NCBI RefSeq assembly: GCF_023065955.2
Contig: NW_026623056.1
Span: forward strand, 84,195,256 to 84,259,255
Direction: 5' to 3'
Source: Ursus arctos
Lineage: Eukaryota > Chordata > Mammalia > Carnivora > Ursidae
DNA: 64,000 nucleotides
This document shows, one piece after another, positions 10,551 to 20,945 of the stretch. The notes under the pieces were generated by a model. The model saw only the letters and a list, made by a program, of their open reading frames with translations. It was not told the DNA's origin and did not search any database. Both the position numbers and the translations under genes were made by a program. Every line of letters begins with the position of its first letter. Within the stretch, counting starts at the first letter, position 1.

Positions 10551-10785
10551 TTTTTTTTTTTTAACATTTTATTTATTTATTTGACAGAGAGAGAGGCAGC
10601 AAGAGCGGGAGCACAAGCAGGGGGTGTGGGAGAGGGAGAAGCAGGCTCCCCGCTGAGCAGGGAGCCCACTGAGCAGGGAGCCAGATGCTGAGCAGGGAGC
10701 CAGATGCAGGGCTCGATCCCAGAACGCCATGGTCATGACCTGAGCCAAAGGCAGATGCTTAAGGACTGAGCCACCCAGGTGCCCC
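10551..10785 (-). mobile_element. CAN-SINE with internal triplication, minus strand
   Basis: T-tail, 'aacattttatttatttattt', purine-rich middle, head complement 'gagccacccaggtgcccc'. Perfect 13-bp target duplication tccactgttcttt at 10538-10550 and 10786-10798. Internally 'tgagcagggagcc' occurs three times near 10655-10705, which makes this copy longer than its relatives. Confidence 0.95.
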
Positions 10786-10798
10786 TCCACTGTTCTTT

Positions 10799-11640
10799 GG
10801 TCCTTTCTGAAGTTCTGTGCTTCCAGCTGGGAACATTTTTCCTTTTCTCAAAAAATTGTCCTTTAGTGTTTCATGTAGTGCTCTCTACAGGGGGTAAACT
10901 AGTCAGTGTTTGTTGTTTGTTTGATGCCTGAAACATTTTTATTTTGCCTCTATCTGAAGGACTTTTGCTGGATATAGAATCCTAGTTTGAGAGCTTTTTT
11001 TTTTTTCTTTCAGTGCTTTAAATTTATCATTCCATTGTCTTGTGGCTTTCACAGTTTCTGTTGAAAAAGTCAGTCATCAGTTTTACTGTTGCTTCATTGA
11101 AGGTCATGTGCATTTTTCCGGGATGCCTTTAAGATGTTCTCTTCGTCCTTGATCTTCGTTGCTTCACTTAGATCTGTCTAGATGCATTTTTCTTTTTATT
11201 TATCTTCTTTGGGGTTCGCTGAGACTCTGGATCAATGAGTTGATGTCTTTCATCAATATTATAAAATTCTTGGCTATTGTCTCTTCAAACTTTGCTTCTG
11301 CCCTTATTTCTTTCCTCTCTTGACTCCAGTTATACCTATATTAGATCTTTAGACTGTGTCTCATGTGTCACTTGTGCTCTATTCTCTCTGTGCCTTATAT
11401 TGGATTTTTCTGTTGATCTATTTTTGAGTTTACCAATCCTGTTTTCTGCTGTATACAGTCTTCTTTTAAAACTAAGTTCTTAATTGCAGCTAGTATATTT
11501 TCGGTTGTAGAATGTCCACCTGATTATCTTCACGGATTCCATTTATTTCCTTTAACACATTTATCATATTATTTTAGAAGCATAGAGGCTGCAGATGATA
11601 TCTTCACCAGTGAGAGTTGCCTTTTCCTTCTCATAGGTGG
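10799..11640 (-). repeat. Old LINE-1 5'/ORF1-side region
   Basis: Minus-strand L1 text is recognisable: 'ttgctggatatagaatccta', 'cagtgctttaaatttatcat', 'attccattgtcttgtggc', 'tcttcaaactttgcttctgc'. This resembles the internal region of old L1 families. No frame is intact and the family is not assigned. Confidence 0.65.
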
Positions 11641-11982
11641 ATGAGGTGAAAAGCAGATTGCTGTAGTCTGATCAGAAACTGAGTCGGGTTGGGGTTGGAT
11701 TCTAGTTTAGTAAGATGCATTACACCTCTGGTTTGCCCTGCAAGTCCTGCCTTTTGGAGGGTTGAGCTAAGCAACCACTCCAAGCAAGGTAAAATTTGGC
11801 AAGTATCTTGAGGGAAAGACTGGTCATGTGTCTGGCAAGCCTCTCCACCTGATGGGACTATTTCCTAAGCACCTACAAGACTGCAGGTTATTTCTCTCTG
11901 CCTTTCTAGCCCAGCCCCAGACTTTTGGACACCCCCCCCCACCGAAGAACTTAGCAAATGCCTCATGAGGAAAATTAGCCTT
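11641..11982. other. No gene seen; possibly further old L1
   Basis: No coding signal. A C-run (11932-11940) and diffuse similarity to the preceding L1 are all I can see. Confidence 0.35.
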
Positions 11983-12002
11983 GTGTTTTGGACTCTTTTT
12001 TT

Positions 12003-12183
12003 TTTTTTTTTAAGATTTTATTTATTTGAGAGAGTCAGAGAGAGCATGAGGCAGGGAGGGGCAGATGGAGAGGGAGAGGGGCCAACATACTCCCCACTGA
12101 GTGCAGGGCTCAATCTCAGGACCCTGAGATCATGACCTGAGCTGAAGTCAGATGCTTAACCAACTGAGCCACCCAGGCATCCC
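12003..12183 (-). mobile_element. CAN-SINE, inner copy of a nested pair
   Basis: T-tail and 'aagattttatttatttgaga' to the head complement 'gagccacccaggcatcc'. Its own target duplication tggactcttttttt is at 11989-12002 and 12184-12197. It sits inside the target duplication and T-tail of the next SINE, so it is the younger of the two. Confidence 0.94.
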
Positions 12184-12197
12184 TGGACTCTTTTTTT

Positions 12198-12407
12198 CTC
12201 TTCTTAAAGATGTATTTATTTATTTGAGAGAGAGAGAGAGAGAGAGAGCGCACACTGGGGAAGGGGCAGAGGGAGAGAGAGCATCCCAGGCAGACTCCCT
12301 GCTGAGTGCAGAGCCAGACTCGGGGCTTGATCCCAGGACCTCAAGATCATGACCTGAGCTGAGATCAAGAGTTGGATGCTCAACCAGCTGAGCCACCCAG
12401 GCGCCCC
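12198..12407 (-). mobile_element. CAN-SINE, outer copy of a nested pair
   Basis: Minus-strand SINE ending 'gagccacccaggcgcccc'. The perfect 17-bp repeat gtgttttggactctttt at 11983-11999 and 12408-12424 flanks both SINEs together, so this copy inserted first and the 12003-12183 copy then entered at its T-rich end. Confidence 0.94.
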
Positions 12408-12424
12408 GTGTTTTGGACTCTTTT

Positions 12425-12839
12425 AATTTCTAGTCTGTTGCACTAACCAAAAGTTCTGCCTCTTTCTCTTCCTGGGTAATCTGTTTGAGCCAAGCTGACA
12501 TTAGCCCACATCCAGCTGGTGAGTATCAGCTCATGTATGATGAACTCTTACTCCTCTGGAATTTTCTGTTTATCTAGTCCTTGTTTTCATGTTTCTCGAC
12601 TGTCTTGAAAATACGGTTATTTCAAACTTACCCAGTCATGGTTACTGCCTTACAGAGAGAACGTTGATCTTTCTGACCTATTGCATTCTACCTGGAAGCC
12701 CAAGTACCCTGTTTGTTGATGTTTTATTTAGTCTTTGTTGTTGACATTGTTTGTTGATTTCTTCAGTATCCATAAGTGAAAGTAATGTATAGGGTTTTTT
12801 TGTGAGCAATCCTTGTCAGGTTTTGGTATTATGCTTATT
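12425..12839. other. No gene seen
   Basis: Unassigned sequence, perhaps more of the old L1 seen at 10799-11640. No coding or RNA signal. Confidence 0.35.
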
Positions 12840-12855
12840 TCATGAAAAACATTTA

Positions 12856-13052
12856 TTTTTTTTAAAGATTTTATTTATTTATTCGACAGAGATAGAGACA
12901 GCCAGCGAGAGAGGGAACACAAGCAGGGGGAGTGGGAGAGGAAGAAGCAGGCTCCTAGCGGAGGAGCCTGATGTGGGGCTCGATCCCATAACGCCAGGAT
13001 CACGCCCTGAGCCGAAGGCAGACGCTTAACCGCTGTGCCACCCAGGCGCCCC
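12856..13052 (-). mobile_element. Young arctoid-type CAN-SINE, minus strand
   Basis: Perfect 16-bp target duplication tcatgaaaaacattta at 12840-12855 and 13053-13068. The body carries 'attcgacagagatagagaca', 'gccagcgagagagggaac' and 'accgctgtgccacccaggcg', features of a young subfamily I associate with giant panda and related arctoids. Very close to the copy at 59288-59490. Confidence 0.95.
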
Positions 13053-13269
13053 TCATGAAAAACATTTAAAAACCTTTCTCTTAAAAATGCTCTAGCACAG
13101 TTTAAATACCATTGGAATTACTCCTCTGTAATGGAAAATCATCTTGGTCTGGAGCTGTTATTTCAGAGTGGCAGGGGGAAACTGTGGGACAAATTTCTTT
13201 GATCCTCTGCAGCTGTTAGTTTATTTGATTTTCTATCTCTTCTGGAGTCAGTTTGAACAAGTTATTCTT

Positions 13270-13612
13270 TCTTTCACAGCACTGTCAAATATAAACATGA
13301 TATAAGTCACACATATAATTTGAAGTTTTCTGAGCCATATTTAAAAGGCGAAAAAAAGCAGATAAATTATTTTAAATATTTTATTTAACCAAACATATCT
13401 CAAATATTATCATTATCAATATTATAACATGTGATCAATTAAAATTATTAGTGAAATATTCTTTTTTTTGCTTCATGGGTCTTCAAAATCCAGTGTGTAT
13501 TTTATACTTTCAACATATCCAGGCTTAGACTGGCCACGTTTTCGGTGCTCAGTTTCTATGTGTGGCTAGTTGCTGCTGTATTGGAGACCTCGGCTCTAGA
13601 ACACTGTCCTTT
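13270..13612 (+). mobile_element. hAT-Charlie-type nonautonomous DNA transposon
   Basis: The right half holds 'aatccagtgtgtattttata', 'gtgctcagtttctatgtg' and 'tggctagttgctgctgtat', matching a mammalian Charlie-derived MITE family that carries 'cacatgtggctagtggct'. The left end 'gcactgtcaaata' and right end 'tagaacactgtcc' fit its ends. Family name not fixed; strand nominal. Confidence 0.65.
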
Positions 13613-13639
13613 TCATCCATGTTTCCAAATGTATTCGAA

Positions 13640-15120
13640 AAATTATTTTCATGACACTGGACAAACTACTTTTAGATGATTTGTTTAATATCCATGGTTT
13701 TTCCAGTTATTGGATCCATTTAATCTTATTTTGTATATTTGCCCTTTCTTCCTTCCTCTTGATTTCATTAGCCATAAATTTGTATATTTTATTATTTTGT
13801 TCTTCAAAAAAAAAAAACCCCAGCTTTTGAATTTATTAACTAGTTATATAGTCTTCTGTTTTATAAACATTATATTTTAAGTTTACTTATATATTTATTT
13901 AATTTTATTAATTTATTCCTTTAGCTATCCTATCCTTCAGTTTATTTGTTTTTCTAACTTATTTATTATGCTATTTCCTTTACTTATTTTTACTTTTTCT
14001 GCTAATGAAACTATATAAGGCATATGCATTTTCATTCTGTGCTGCTTTTGCTGTATTGCTCTAAGCGCTCACAGTCATATCTTCCTTATTACTCTTGTCT
14101 CTTGTTCTGTGTTATCAGTTTGTATTTTTTCCCTTTGACTCCACATTTGTTTGAAAGATTGTTTAAAATTTTCCAGTGAGTAAGGGCTTTTTGTCTTCAG
14201 ATTTTTGACATTAACTTCTACATTGTCATTAAAGAATGTTTTCTGTTCTGTTTTTGTTTTTTGGAAATTTTGAAGTTTATTCTGTGGTCACTTGAAAAGG
14301 AGATGTTCTCTATTTCTCTTATTTATTATATGATTTAGTTCTCCTTTAGCCTTGTTAATTTTTTTCCCACTTGCCTTGTAAGGCTTTGAACATGGAGTTT
14401 TCTTTTTGTCTTTGGTATCCTGTAGTTTCACTATGATGCGTGTAAGGATGGGTTTATTTTAATGATCGTTCTCAGATTTTGGTGTACTTCTTTAACTGAG
14501 GGCTCATATCTTACTCCATTATTGCCCATCTAAGCCCTTATGTTTTTGAAAATTGCCCATTCCTTTCCTTTCTTTATTGAAACTCCTCTTAGTTGTACAT
14601 TGGTTTTTCCCATTCAAATGTTCATGTTTCTCAATTTCTCTCTCACATTTTCCATCTCTTTATTTTTTTGAGGCATGTTGGGTAATTTCCTCCAATCTTT
14701 CAGTTCATGGATTCTTTCCTCATCTGTGGCAGATACACTATATCAATTCCAGTTTCCCTTAGGAAGTTTATATGTTTTCTTTCTCAAACTTCTATTTGGT
14801 CCTTTGGCCCTATCCCTGTTCTATTTTCATTCTGGGCCTATGGTTTATGTTTCTTCCTTTATATGTTTAAATATGTTAGGTATCTCTTTTATATTGTCCT
14901 ATTATTTGTCCTATGTCCTATAGACACAACTATCTGTTGCGTCTGTGATTTTCCGTCATGGAGATTCATTGCCTCATGCAGTTTACTATTTCTGTTTATC
15001 TTCAGTGTGGCTCATATGTTCTATGGTAAGTCCTAGTTCCCTGAGTTTGAGGACCACGACTACAGGGCAGTTTTGATTTTTCTTCCACCAGTACCCTTAC
15101 GGATTCTTCAGTACTGAATT
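13640..15120 (-). repeat. Old L1/HAL1-like LINE tract
   Basis: AT-rich, with minus-strand LINE-like text such as 'tttgacattaacttctacat', 'cattttcattctgtgctgc' and 'gatgcgtgtaaggatggg'. I infer an old L1 or HAL1 copy. Short hydrophobic plus-strand frames near 14553-15036 come from T-rich sequence, not a gene. Confidence 0.5.
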
Positions 15121-15954
15121 ACTTTTGGCATTGATGTTGTGTCTTGGGACCACTGCGCTGGGCAGATAGTGTGAATTTATATTCCTCAACAGTGCCAGCC
15201 TGGGTGTCTGATTTCTAGTATTTTTCTCTTTCTTCCCCAAAGTCCAAGTAGATGACAAGTGTCCTTGTCACATCTCAGACTGGTGGGTGGAATGTTTCTA
15301 ATCCTTAATTCTCATTTCATGTCAGGAGCAGCGCTCTGGGAAACCCAGCCCTGTGTTTTAGATCCTCTGCATCAACATTGAATCTGCACCTCACAGCTGG
15401 TATCAAGGCCTGGTTTCCAGAAGTTTCTCATCTTGAGATCCCTCTATCACTTCAACTTTTCTTGCCTGAGAGCCTGACTACAAATAAATCTTTTTCCTGT
15501 TAAGTTTCATCTGGAGATTTTTATCCATTTAAAGTGGGGGAGAGGGGTTTACCAAGATAGTGACCAGAATTCCACAAATAAAATTTGAAGAGAAAAATTC
15601 ATTGTTACAATAAGTCAAAGACAACTCTATGGTGGAGTAAAATTCAGAACTTTCCTGAATTTTTAAGATAGTCTGCACACTAAAGAAATTTTGCTTAAGG
15701 CAGAGATTTGGGCCAATTTCCTTCATCCCTTGAGGTTACGTGTTTGTTCTGTTTTGTCATCAGGGGTACTTCTGTGGAAAATTCTGAGAAGCATTGCCCT
15801 GAGATGACCTTGACTGCTAAAATGGAAATCACTCTGTGGGCAAGTCCCTGACACGTAAATTAACACCCAAGCTGGAGAGCACTTGCCCGGCTCAGTGGTC
15901 CGCATCCATTGTTTTGCCTAGGCCTGCCCTAAAATGTCAGGAAGCAGATCTTTA
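15121..15954. other. Unique sequence, no gene seen
   Basis: No gene, RNA or repeat recognised. Confidence 0.4.
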
Positions 15955-16495
15955 AACATTATTATTACCCATAACAAAAAGTTATAACATTACAAAAGAC
16001 TATAAAGTGGAAAGAAAAAGAGCCCCAACCAGTCCCCCCTCCCTCTCCCTCTGATTCCCAAAAGACCGCACCGCTTACAGCTTCTCATGGACATTTCCAG
16101 AAATGTTATGTGCACACGGATTTTTTTTTCTTTTTAGCACAAATAGGATCATAGTATACTTGCTCTGTAGATTAATTTTTTGGGGGGGTACTTATTGCTA
16201 CCTTTTGGATGTTTTCCTGTGAGCACATATAGCTGTGTCTTGTTTTCCCATTTGGACTTCCTATACAATCATGATCCTCTCTTCATAGACAGTGGGTCTG
16301 CATCCCGTATTTTTTGCTATTTCCAACAACACTTCAGGGAGTGTACTTGTGCAGACGTCTTTTTGTAAGTGTGTGAGCAGAACCTAGAGGGGAAATGTGG
16401 GCCAAAGTTTTGTTCATTTAGGCCTTTGACGGTCAAGGTTGGGCCACGCTCCCGAAGTGCAGCAGGTGTTTGAACTGTCACCAATGGCGGGAGAA
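15955..16495 (-). repeat. Old LINE-1 3' region
   Basis: Complement of an L1ME-like 3' UTR: 'taacattacaaaagactata', 'atttccagaaatgttatgtg', 'caaataggatcatagtatac', 'acttcctatacaatcatgat'. Comparable in layout to 6600-7200. Confidence 0.6.
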
Positions 16496-16729
16496 CCGCC
16501 TGGTAATCAGGACTTTAAGGAGCCTCCAGATTTCTCTCTGCTTGGCATCCCCAGAGAGTGCAGGGATGGTGCCCCCGGCTGAGGACAAAAATCTGGTTTT
16601 GATACCAAGATCAGATACGTCTTGTTTTTTGAAGAATGTGGTTGCTTGAGAGGGTTTTGGGATTCCCAAAACGGAGAGCAGACATGGGGCAACTGCCGGG
16701 AGGGCAGAATAAAGGACAACGGCTGAAGG
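16496..16729. other. Unique sequence, no gene seen
   Basis: Short stretch between two old L1 pieces. Nothing recognised. Confidence 0.35.
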
Positions 16730-17770
16730 GTCCTTATTACTGAACTCCTCAACTGTTTTGATAAGTAATACATTTCACAATAAAAAAAAAAATTGGAAAA
16801 TGTGAAAACACACAAAGGAGTTAAACTACTAATGTGTGGGCAATTAAATAATGCTATTTGTTTAAATAATTATTTAATGTATTAAATAATTAAGTAAAAC
16901 TACTTTGTGTGGGGTAGTTGGCACACAAAGTAGGTAATAAAAATAATTCTAGCACTGAGAAAACTGTATTTGGGGCCATGGCCCTTCGTTCTTGGAAACC
17001 GGTTGCTAAACATTTGAAATATTTCTTCTGTGTGTACTCTATGGGCATGACGTTTGAATGTAAAGATAATGCAAGGTTATTCCGTGCAAACGGTTACCAA
17101 AATTGACCCTGGCCTTGATGATTTGTAACTCTCTTTTTTAACTTAACTCTGATGAATTTTTTTTTTTTTTGGATTATTTCTTGGTGACTGCATAGTACAG
17201 AAAGGATGTGCTATCATCCATTGAGCTAATCCAAATACCAGCAGACGTTTTGGTAATTTCCAGCATGGCAATGTCAAGAGCAGCACCATAGTGAATATTC
17301 ATGAGTGTGTAGGACTGCCTTGCACACTTCTTTGGTTATTTCCTCAGGATACATTTCTGAATATGGAATCACTCGTTCAGAGGTTATGTACGTGTTTAAG
17401 TCTTCCTGCTCTATTTTGCCAAGCTGACCTCTAGATAGATCGCATGAATTTCTATCGCCACTAGCAGTGCCTAATAGCAGCAGTGCCACTACGTGGTATT
17501 TCTTGACCATTTTATGAAGCGAGAAACAAATAGAACAGAAAAAAAAAGAAACGCATCTCATTTTTTAACTTTACTTTTTTATTACTAATGAGTGGCAGCA
17601 TTTTTAGATGTTGTAGATTTTATATCCTTTACGTATGTGTTCACTTAAATAAATTGGTCTGTAAGAGTTCCTAAGAAAATAAGGATTATCAAACCTTTGT
17701 TAAGTATGTTGCAAATATCCTCTCTTTTCTGGGGGAATTTCTTGATTATTTTCTGAAAGAGAGATCTGAC
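16730..17770 (-). repeat. Old LINE-1 3' region
   Basis: Clear in the right half: 'tggttatttcctcaggatac', 'atttctgaatatggaatcac', 'ttgccaagctgacctctag' and 'gttaagtatgttgcaaatat' are complements of L1ME-type 3' UTR motifs in order. The left part (16730-17100) is assigned with less certainty. Confidence 0.6.
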
Positions 17771-18833
17771 ACAGAGTCAGGTCTGTCTCTTCCCTCTCCA
17801 TTCCCGTGAGCCAGCTACAGGTTAGCAGCTGTCTTTCTGCAAAGGATCCGGAAGCCCGGAGGCTGAGAAAGGCTGGTGGGGTGCTGGGGACAAAGCTCTG
17901 GCCGCAGAGTCTGGTCACGGACAACCGTCATTCCATAGGATCGCAAGGCCATGGCGGCTCTGGGCAAGGATTACTTCACCACTGCGGGCATTGCTTGCCC
18001 AGGCAGGGTCTTGCTGTGATCCCCCTTGAATCGAGTGATCCGGGATGGAGGCTGCCCTAAACGCCCTGGGGTGTGGAGCATATTGTTTCCACGTTCCAAG
18101 CTGGCTGCCGTGATATTGAGCCTCCTTCTTTGTCCTTGGTGGATGCAGGGCCAGCAGGCTGTCTTTTCATGGTTTGTCAAATGTTTCCCTGGGCCTACAT
18201 GTCACTTTGGGCACTGGGACCTTGGATGTTGTCCTCATTCAAAACCCATTCATCTTTAGTCAGCAGTACTTGAGTGGCATGGAGTGCAAAGGCAGCTGTT
18301 TTCTTGGTGGGGGTCATGATTAGAATGCCTAGAATTCCTGCAGCCGTCTTGATACCAGACAGAGAATGAAGCCCACACCAAAAGCAGAGAGAGGAAAAGA
18401 ACCGGGTCCTTGTTGACATTCTGGAACCACTTATTCAACTGGCCCCGAGGCTCCCTACAGGGAATATTCATGATATAAAATAATACATTCCCATATTGAT
18501 TATGCTGGTTCCGGCCAGGGTTTCTGTTCTTTGCGGCCAGAAGTTCCCCGTGGATGGGGTAGTTATAATGCCAAAACCCCCAAAGCCCACAGCTTCTTAG
18601 CATGTCCCAGGAGCAATATCTGAAAATGCACAGCAGCATTGTTCGTCTGCAAATCTTCTCTGAGAGGAAATTTCCTTTACCCTCTCCTCTGGTGAGCCGG
18701 TGCTCCTACCTCTGCTGTGGTTCTCTCTTTCCATCCTCCTGGCTCCCGCTCTTCTGGGAAAGTCCAGAAGACCCTTCCAACCTGTGCATGTCTCCCCTTC
18801 AGGCTCCTGTTTGTGAGGAACGGTGAATCGCTG
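17771..18833. other. Transposon-poor block, no gene identified
   Basis: No repeat recognised. An ATG in good context at 17952 opens a frame of only 22 codons, MAALGKDYFTTAG..., before a stop. A 127-residue minus-strand frame (18256-18639) is hydrophobic in part but broken in the surrounding frames. I considered a decayed processed copy on either strand and could not match a protein family, so no pseudogene is called. Confidence 0.35.
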
Positions 18834-19008
18834 CTCACTAGTCAGGCCCAGCTCACTACTGGGGGGATGGCTCACTATCAGGGGGATGGCTTGCTAGTGG
18901 AGGGGTGACTCATTGGTGGGAAGGATGGCTCACTCGTAGGGGGGATGACTCACTAGTTGGGGGGGGTGACTCAATAGTGGGAGGGGCAGCTCATTAGAGG
19001 AGGGGCAA
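18834..19008 (+). repeat. Minisatellite, about nine units of 18-21 bp
   Basis: A degenerate tandem unit near 'ctcactagtggggggatgg' repeats about nine times, each unit opening with ctcactag/ctcactat/ctcattgg and closing with a G-run and gatgg or gggtga. Unit lengths vary by one to three bases. Minisatellites of this kind are often length-variable. Confidence 0.88.
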
Positions 19009-19519
19009 AGAAGATTTCCAGCTGGAGAAGATTTGGAGAAGACCAGTCACATTGAATGTATTCGGTTGGCAACATGGGTGGTATTGTTCTCCAGGACCTA
19101 GTCTCTTTCCTTCTCTATGCTTTGTCATCCTTGGAAATTGGCCTCATCCTCCAGCTGGTTTCAAGATGGCAGCATCAGCCTGAGAAATAGCATCCTGAGG
19201 AATGAGGGAGACTTTTCCTGTGGCTTTCTCTCAGAGGAGAGGACACTCCCATTCCTGCTTCACTGTACCCCCAGCTGCCGGTTCTGTTCATGTCTTAATG
19301 GCCATCAGTGTGTTGCAGGGTCATCCTGAGGGAATCGCTGGCCACTAGAATGCAGGGCCCCTTTCTGAGGAGGCCCTGCCCTGGGCTCACAGCTACATGG
19401 GTGTGGGGTGGATGTCTGAACACAATTGGCGTTCTTTGCAGAGGAAGGATGGGAATAATAGATACTGTGACAGTCCAGGGTGCCGTCTATAAATATGATT
19501 TGCAGAGTTTCACCATGTT
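19009..19519. other. Unique sequence, no gene seen
   Basis: Overlapping 88- and 90-residue frames on opposite strands (19305-19577) are shadows of each other without domain content. Confidence 0.4.
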
Positions 19520-19625
19520 CCAGAACTTGATCAACGATATTTCTAACACCCACCTCAACCCCATGAGGTTGTAGCATTACCTCATTTTACAGAGGCGTAG
19601 ACTGTGCTTGGAGGTTAAGATCTTT
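19520..19625 (-). repeat. MIR fragment
   Basis: 'acctcattttacagaggcg' followed by 'cttggaggttaag' is the complement of the MIR core. Confidence 0.65.
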
Positions 19626-20814
19626 TTTTTGATATTATTAAACAACCCTTTTTCTAAAATACTGTGGTAAGAGAGTTTGCAAGTGGGCAGCTTGGGGCTA
19701 TAATTTTCCAGGTGGTGAGTGGAGTTCAGCCAAGTGCAGTGCGATGCCCTCCCACCTTCCCGTCAGGCCAGGAGCTCCTCGGGAGCGGGCTCTCCCTGGA
19801 TGCTCCTTGCCCCGAACCGTTGAAAACCACTGTCAGCCAAGACAGGCGTGTTCCTAATAATGGGAAGGCTTGCCAGGTACAGGACAGAATTACACTGGAG
19901 AACAAGTGAGGCACAAACCTTTCTAGATTGACATGTCTTTCCGCCCCCACTCCAGCCCACTCAGGGCCACCCAACAAATGATGCCCTGGGGCCTTGGCAT
20001 GCAATTAAAAGTGAAGAAATGCTTAATCAAATCATGCCACTTGAAGTGAGTTGGGCTGAAAGGAAAACGCTGCAGAGCACTGGCCACAGTGGAAATTTCC
20101 AGGCCCAAGCAGACACCAAATACTCCCAGGTTGTTTTGAAATAGATACCGTTGTGTTCTGTCAAGTTCTGAGATCCGTTTGCAAATATTTAAAAACCTTT
20201 CCATTAACAAGGATTGCTTGAGGAGATCACACACAGACATATTCACACGCATCCACACTCACCTCACTCCCCCTGCCCAAAAGGCTTCTACTGCAGGCAT
20301 GGAGGAAGCAGAAACCCACAGCGGGCACTGCAGGCACCCCAAGTGTCTCTTCAAACCGGCTGAAACCCATGAATCCTCTCTATCATCTGTTGAGACAGCT
20401 CTATTAAAAAAAAAAGTTTATTTATATTTCCCCCCCTCAAAAATGTCATGACTAACTTTCCATTCATTATCAAAATATTCTTTTGCCACTAATTTCCCTT
20501 CTTGGTTAAAATAAACAAAGAAGCAAACCCTGTTGGCATTGCATCTTACGATGCACTCTGCTGTAAACAAGAGAAACTTTTCTTAACGGATCCTGAAGAT
20601 CCCTCCCGTGAGAATTTCCTCTGTTTATCAGCTTCATGTGGCACGGAGGGCAAGCAGCCATTATGAAGTGCAGGGGCAAGGGGAGGCTGTTGAAAACATG
20701 CCAGGACCCGGCGTCTCATCCTTCAAGGTGATGCTCCAGTTTCTCAGGCCAGGTGCCTCCCTCCTCCTATGTCCCAGCCAAGGGTGCAGAATCATGGGAC
20801 CCAGACCTTGGGGC
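19626..20814. other. Unique sequence, candidate conserved noncoding DNA
   Basis: No coding signal. The segment 19980-20230 is free of repeats and contains motifs such as 'gtttgcaaatatttaaa' and 'ttaatcaaatcatgcc' that resemble forkhead and homeodomain sites. Conservation cannot be judged from one sequence. Confidence 0.3.
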
Positions 20815-20945
20815 TGGCTACTGTGGAACCTCGGGCAGTCCTTTCACCTCTCTGCCCTTCACCTTCCTTCCCCATAAAATGAAGCTGTAGGATCTTATGA
20901 TCCCTAAGCCCCCTCTAGCACTGAACTTCTAGGATTCTAATCTGG
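20815..20945 (+). repeat. MIR fragment
   Basis: 'aacctcgggcagtcctttca', 'cctctctgcccttcacc' and 'ccccataaaatgaagctg' follow MIR order in the sense direction. Confidence 0.65.

Noticed and set aside
14553..15036. Overlapping hydrophobic frames as membrane proteins
   Set aside because: They arise from T-rich old LINE sequence, where any frame gives Phe, Leu and Ser.
17952..18640. Processed pseudogene
   Set aside because: A good start context (gccATGGCGG) and hydrophobic minus-strand frames caught attention, but I could match no protein family and saw no tail or target duplication.
18834..19008. CRISPR-like array
   Set aside because: Units are contiguous and degenerate, with no spacers, and the DNA is mammalian. 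It is a minisatellite.
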